A stretch of DNA of 7,111 nt from Dehalococcoidia bacterium (GTDB lineage: Bacteria; Chloroflexota; Dehalococcoidia; UBA2985): the NCBI GenBank assembly GCA_030740415.1, contig JASLXI010000040.1, positions 1-7,111 of the forward strand, given 5' to 3'. A program made the translations under genes and the position numbers. The notes beneath the pieces were generated by a model. That model searched no databases, was not told the DNA's origin, and was given only the letters and a program-made list of their open reading frames with translations. Numbering within the stretch: the first letter of the stretch is position 1; each line of letters opens with the position of its first letter. Shown here piece after piece: positions 5,839-7,111 of this stretch.

Positions 5839-6039
5839 ATGAACAGTGATAAGTTGGCGCTGTCGGTCAAAGAGGTTGCTCAGCAGTTAGGTCTCAGCAC
5901 GGACTCGGTATACGACGCGGTGCGTAAGGGTCAGATCTCCTGTGTGCGACTGAGCGAGCGCGGGCGCATCTTAATTCCGAGAATTACCGTAGAGAGGATG
6001 ATGAACACCCTTCCCGCGGAGTTTTCTGTTAGTCAGTGA
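5839..6039 (+). CDS. Excisionase-like (MerR-type) helix-turn-helix DNA-binding protein (66 aa)
   Basis: The 66 residues form a single small DNA-binding domain of the excisionase/HTH_17 type. 'LALSVKEVAQQLGLSTDSVY' (residues 6-25) is the helix-turn-helix, 'DAVRKGQISCVRL' follows as the wing-entry segment, and 'GRILIPRITVERMM' (about 41-54) is the usual 'grilIpr..ler' ending. Such proteins bind DNA as small dimers or oligomers. They act as recombination directionality factors in phages and integrative elements, or as plain regulators. The start is ATG 5839, set by GGGAGGA at 5826-5832 with 6 bases spacing; a TTG at 5824 lies before that site and is not used. It has a strong promoter of its own. 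No integrase is in the window, so a role in excision is only possible; it may be a chromosomal regulator of its small neighbours. Confidence 0.82.
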   Translation: MNSDKLALSVKEVAQQLGLSTDSVYDAVRKGQISCVRLSERGRILIPRITVERMMNTLPAEFSVSQ

Positions 6040-6120
6040 TTCACGTAGAGAGTCTCACCAATCCTCCTGCTCCGTATATATGTTTTCGCACACCTACCAT
6101 ACACATTCTATGGGAGGGGG

Positions 6121-6126
6121 TATAAT
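6121..6126 (+). promoter_or_regulatory. Candidate -10 element for the hydrolase gene
   Basis: A perfect TATAAT at 6121-6126 is preceded at 17 bases by a weak -35, CATACA (6098-6103, 3/6). Transcription would start near 6133, upstream of ATG 6182 but downstream of the frame's earlier ATGs at 6080 and 6110. This supports the shorter protein. Confidence 0.42.
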
Positions 6127-6181
6127 CAGGCCGTCCATAAAATGTGGAGCGAGGAATTGGAACCCGACACTAGCAATTCCG

Positions 6182-6856
6182 ATGGCTCCACTGGAGTATG
6201 GAATCAGAGAAGAATACTTGACACATGTAACTTTCCACGGTCCCGTAGGAATATTGGAAGGCTATCTACACCTACCCCAAGATAAGAATCCTCATCTTGG
6301 GGTGGTGATATGTCATCCTCATCCTCAAATGGGCGGAGATATGAGTAACAACGTGGTGATGGGCATCTGTTGTAGTCTAATCCAGGTAGGACTAATTACC
6401 CTGCGTTTTAACTTCCGCGGCGTGGGAGGAAGTCAGGGTACTTACGACGAAGGAAAAGGAGAGATAGAGGATGCCCTGGCTGCGCTCAGCTTCCTGGCTG
6501 CCCAGGAAGAAATAAAGCAAGGCAACGTGGGGCTGGCAGGATACTCATTCGGAGCGGGAGTTGCCATGAAGGCATCTCTCAAGAATGATTTGCCCAAGGC
6601 ACTCTCTGTGGTGGCCCGCACTCGAGTAGACTTCGATGACGACTTGGAACGGAGGTCATCTCTGCCCATGCAATTTGTGGTTGGAGACCAAGATCGGCTC
6701 ATGCCGACTGACCAGTTCAGTGAGTTATCGAGCAGGCTTACAACTCCTCCGGAGATGCACGTAATCCCTGGGGCAGACCACTTCTTTCGAGGTAGGGAGA
6801 GCGAGGTTGGAGAACTCGTAGCGGGTTTCTTCCAACGTTGGCTCACACAGAAATGA
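6182..6856 (+). CDS. Alpha/beta hydrolase (COG2945-like)
   Basis: From ATG 6182 the product has 224 residues, the normal size of this compact cytoplasmic alpha/beta hydrolase family; the physiological substrate is generally unknown. Family blocks in order are 'VTFHGPVGILEGYLHLP' (16-32), 'VVICHPHPQMGGDM' (41-54), 'LRFNFRGVGGSQGTYDEGKGE' split across 74-94, the nucleophile elbow 'GYSFGAG' with S122, the acid in 'VVGDQDRLMP' (D171 most likely, D169 nearby), and the catalytic histidine in 'IPGADHFFRGR' (H200). The serine-acid-histidine triad is therefore complete. The frame stays open upstream to ATG 6080, but residues from there have no family character, and a TATAAT at 6121 falls inside that extension. 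TTG 6218, preceded by AGAGAAG (6206-6212), is a possible later start. Its TGA overlaps ATG 6853 of a damaged paralogue. Confidence 0.88.
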   Translation: MAPLEYGIREEYLTHVTFHGPVGILEGYLHLPQDKNPHLGVVICHPHPQMGGDMSNNVVMGICCSLIQVGLITLRFNFRGVGGSQGTYDEGKGEIEDALAALSFLAAQEEIKQGNVGLAGYSFGAGVAMKASLKNDLPKALSVVARTRVDFDDDLERRSSLPMQFVVGDQDRLMPTDQFSELSSRLTTPPEMHVIPGADHFFRGRESEVGELVAGFFQRWLTQK

Positions 6857-7111
6857 GATAACAGAGCATCGCATTCAAAGGACGTAGGATAACGCTCGCA
6901 GGAGTAGTCACCCTTCCGACGGGCTTGCAAGGACCTTTTCCAGCAGCGATTCTCTGCCATCCGCATTCTCTGTTTGGTGAGCACATGGATTCTCCTGTGA
7001 TAGAGGCACTGTGTCGAGCCCGGGACGGGGAGGTAATACCCACCCTGCGCTTCAATTTCTCGGGCGTTGGCGGCAGTGAAGGAAGCTTTGACCGGGTTTG
7101 ACCGGGGAATA
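6853..7111 (+). pseudogene. Second alpha/beta hydrolase, broken and cut by the window edge
   Basis: In the frame of ATG 6853 (ATGA overlap with the preceding stop), translation after codon 2 meets TAA at 6859-6861. The frame then continues for about 79 residues with the same family blocks as its neighbour: 'IAFKGRRITLAGVVTLP', 'AAILCHPHSLFGEHM' and 'TLRFNFSGVGGSEGSFDR'. It then stops at TGA 7099-7101. That stop is produced by a perfect 10-bp tandem duplication (7087-7106). With one copy removed the frame reads SFDRGI, as the family pattern expects. No ATG, GTG or TTG lies between the TAA and the first family block, so the start is also missing; the next in-frame candidates are TTG 6925 and ATG 6982. 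Two separate lesions suggest a recent pseudogene. Sequencing error at one or both sites is the main alternative. The catalytic serine and histidine regions would lie beyond the window. Confidence 0.72.
7087..7106 (+). repeat. Perfect 10-bp tandem duplication causing a frameshift
   Basis: TTTGACCGGG occurs twice back to back (7087-7096 and 7097-7106). Ten bases is not a multiple of three, so the second copy shifts the reading frame of the hydrolase and exposes TGA at 7099-7101. Confidence 0.9.

Noticed and set aside
7099..7101. UGA in the second hydrolase as a selenocysteine codon
   Set aside because: Residues beyond the UGA in that frame do not match the family, while removing one copy of the 10-bp repeat restores the match. 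The stop is explained by the duplication.
1..7111. CRISPR array, insertion sequence or rRNA gene
   Set aside because: No regularly spaced repeats, transposase motifs with terminal inverted repeats, or rRNA core sequences were seen on either strand.

Overview
The window is bacterial. It shows Shine-Dalgarno sites, sigma70-type promoters, short intergenic gaps and a bacterial-type selenocysteine tRNA. GC content looks balanced. GTG starts, a WCAPC thioredoxin, a GluRS with an 'ADEWVSSTPKH' segment and the tandem 'CHPH..RFNF.GVGGS' hydrolases would fit a Chloroflexota (Dehalococcoidia-like) genome. That is an impression from protein style, not a demonstrated assignment.

Left part (1-2748, all + strand) is housekeeping. 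The 3' end of an RluA-family pseudouridine synthase gene lies 6 bases before gltX (glutamyl-tRNA synthetase, GTG start). A promoter-like site over the gltX stop leads to trxA (thioredoxin), which ends at a clear intrinsic terminator. A complete tRNA-Sec gene (selC) follows at 2651-2748: anticodon TCA, 8-bp acceptor, 6-bp D stem, 9-bp variable arm, encoded CCA. The organism therefore very probably decodes some UGA codons as selenocysteine, although no selA, selB, selD or convincing selenoprotein is in the window.

Middle part: 2749-3088 holds no ordinary gene, only a palindrome followed by a strong ribosome binding site and a 13-codon reading frame. A 429-residue major facilitator superfamily transporter occupies 3089-4378 on the minus strand and converges on selC. 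4379-5125 has no convincing gene. It contains an interleaved pair of inverted repeats and a weak minus-strand frame interrupted by one UGA.

Right part (5120-7111, + strand) is accessory in style. Three very small genes follow one another: a 74-residue membrane protein, a 61-residue membrane protein that is probably leaderless, and a 66-residue excisionase-like helix-turn-helix protein. Each has its own extended -10 promoter. An intact alpha/beta hydrolase (COG2945-like) comes next. A second copy of the same family overlaps its stop codon but is damaged by an in-frame TAA at codon 3 and by a 10-bp tandem duplication that shifts the frame at the window edge.

The best leads are selC with its unexplained downstream sequence, the string of small promoter-bearing genes, and the freshly broken hydrolase paralogue.
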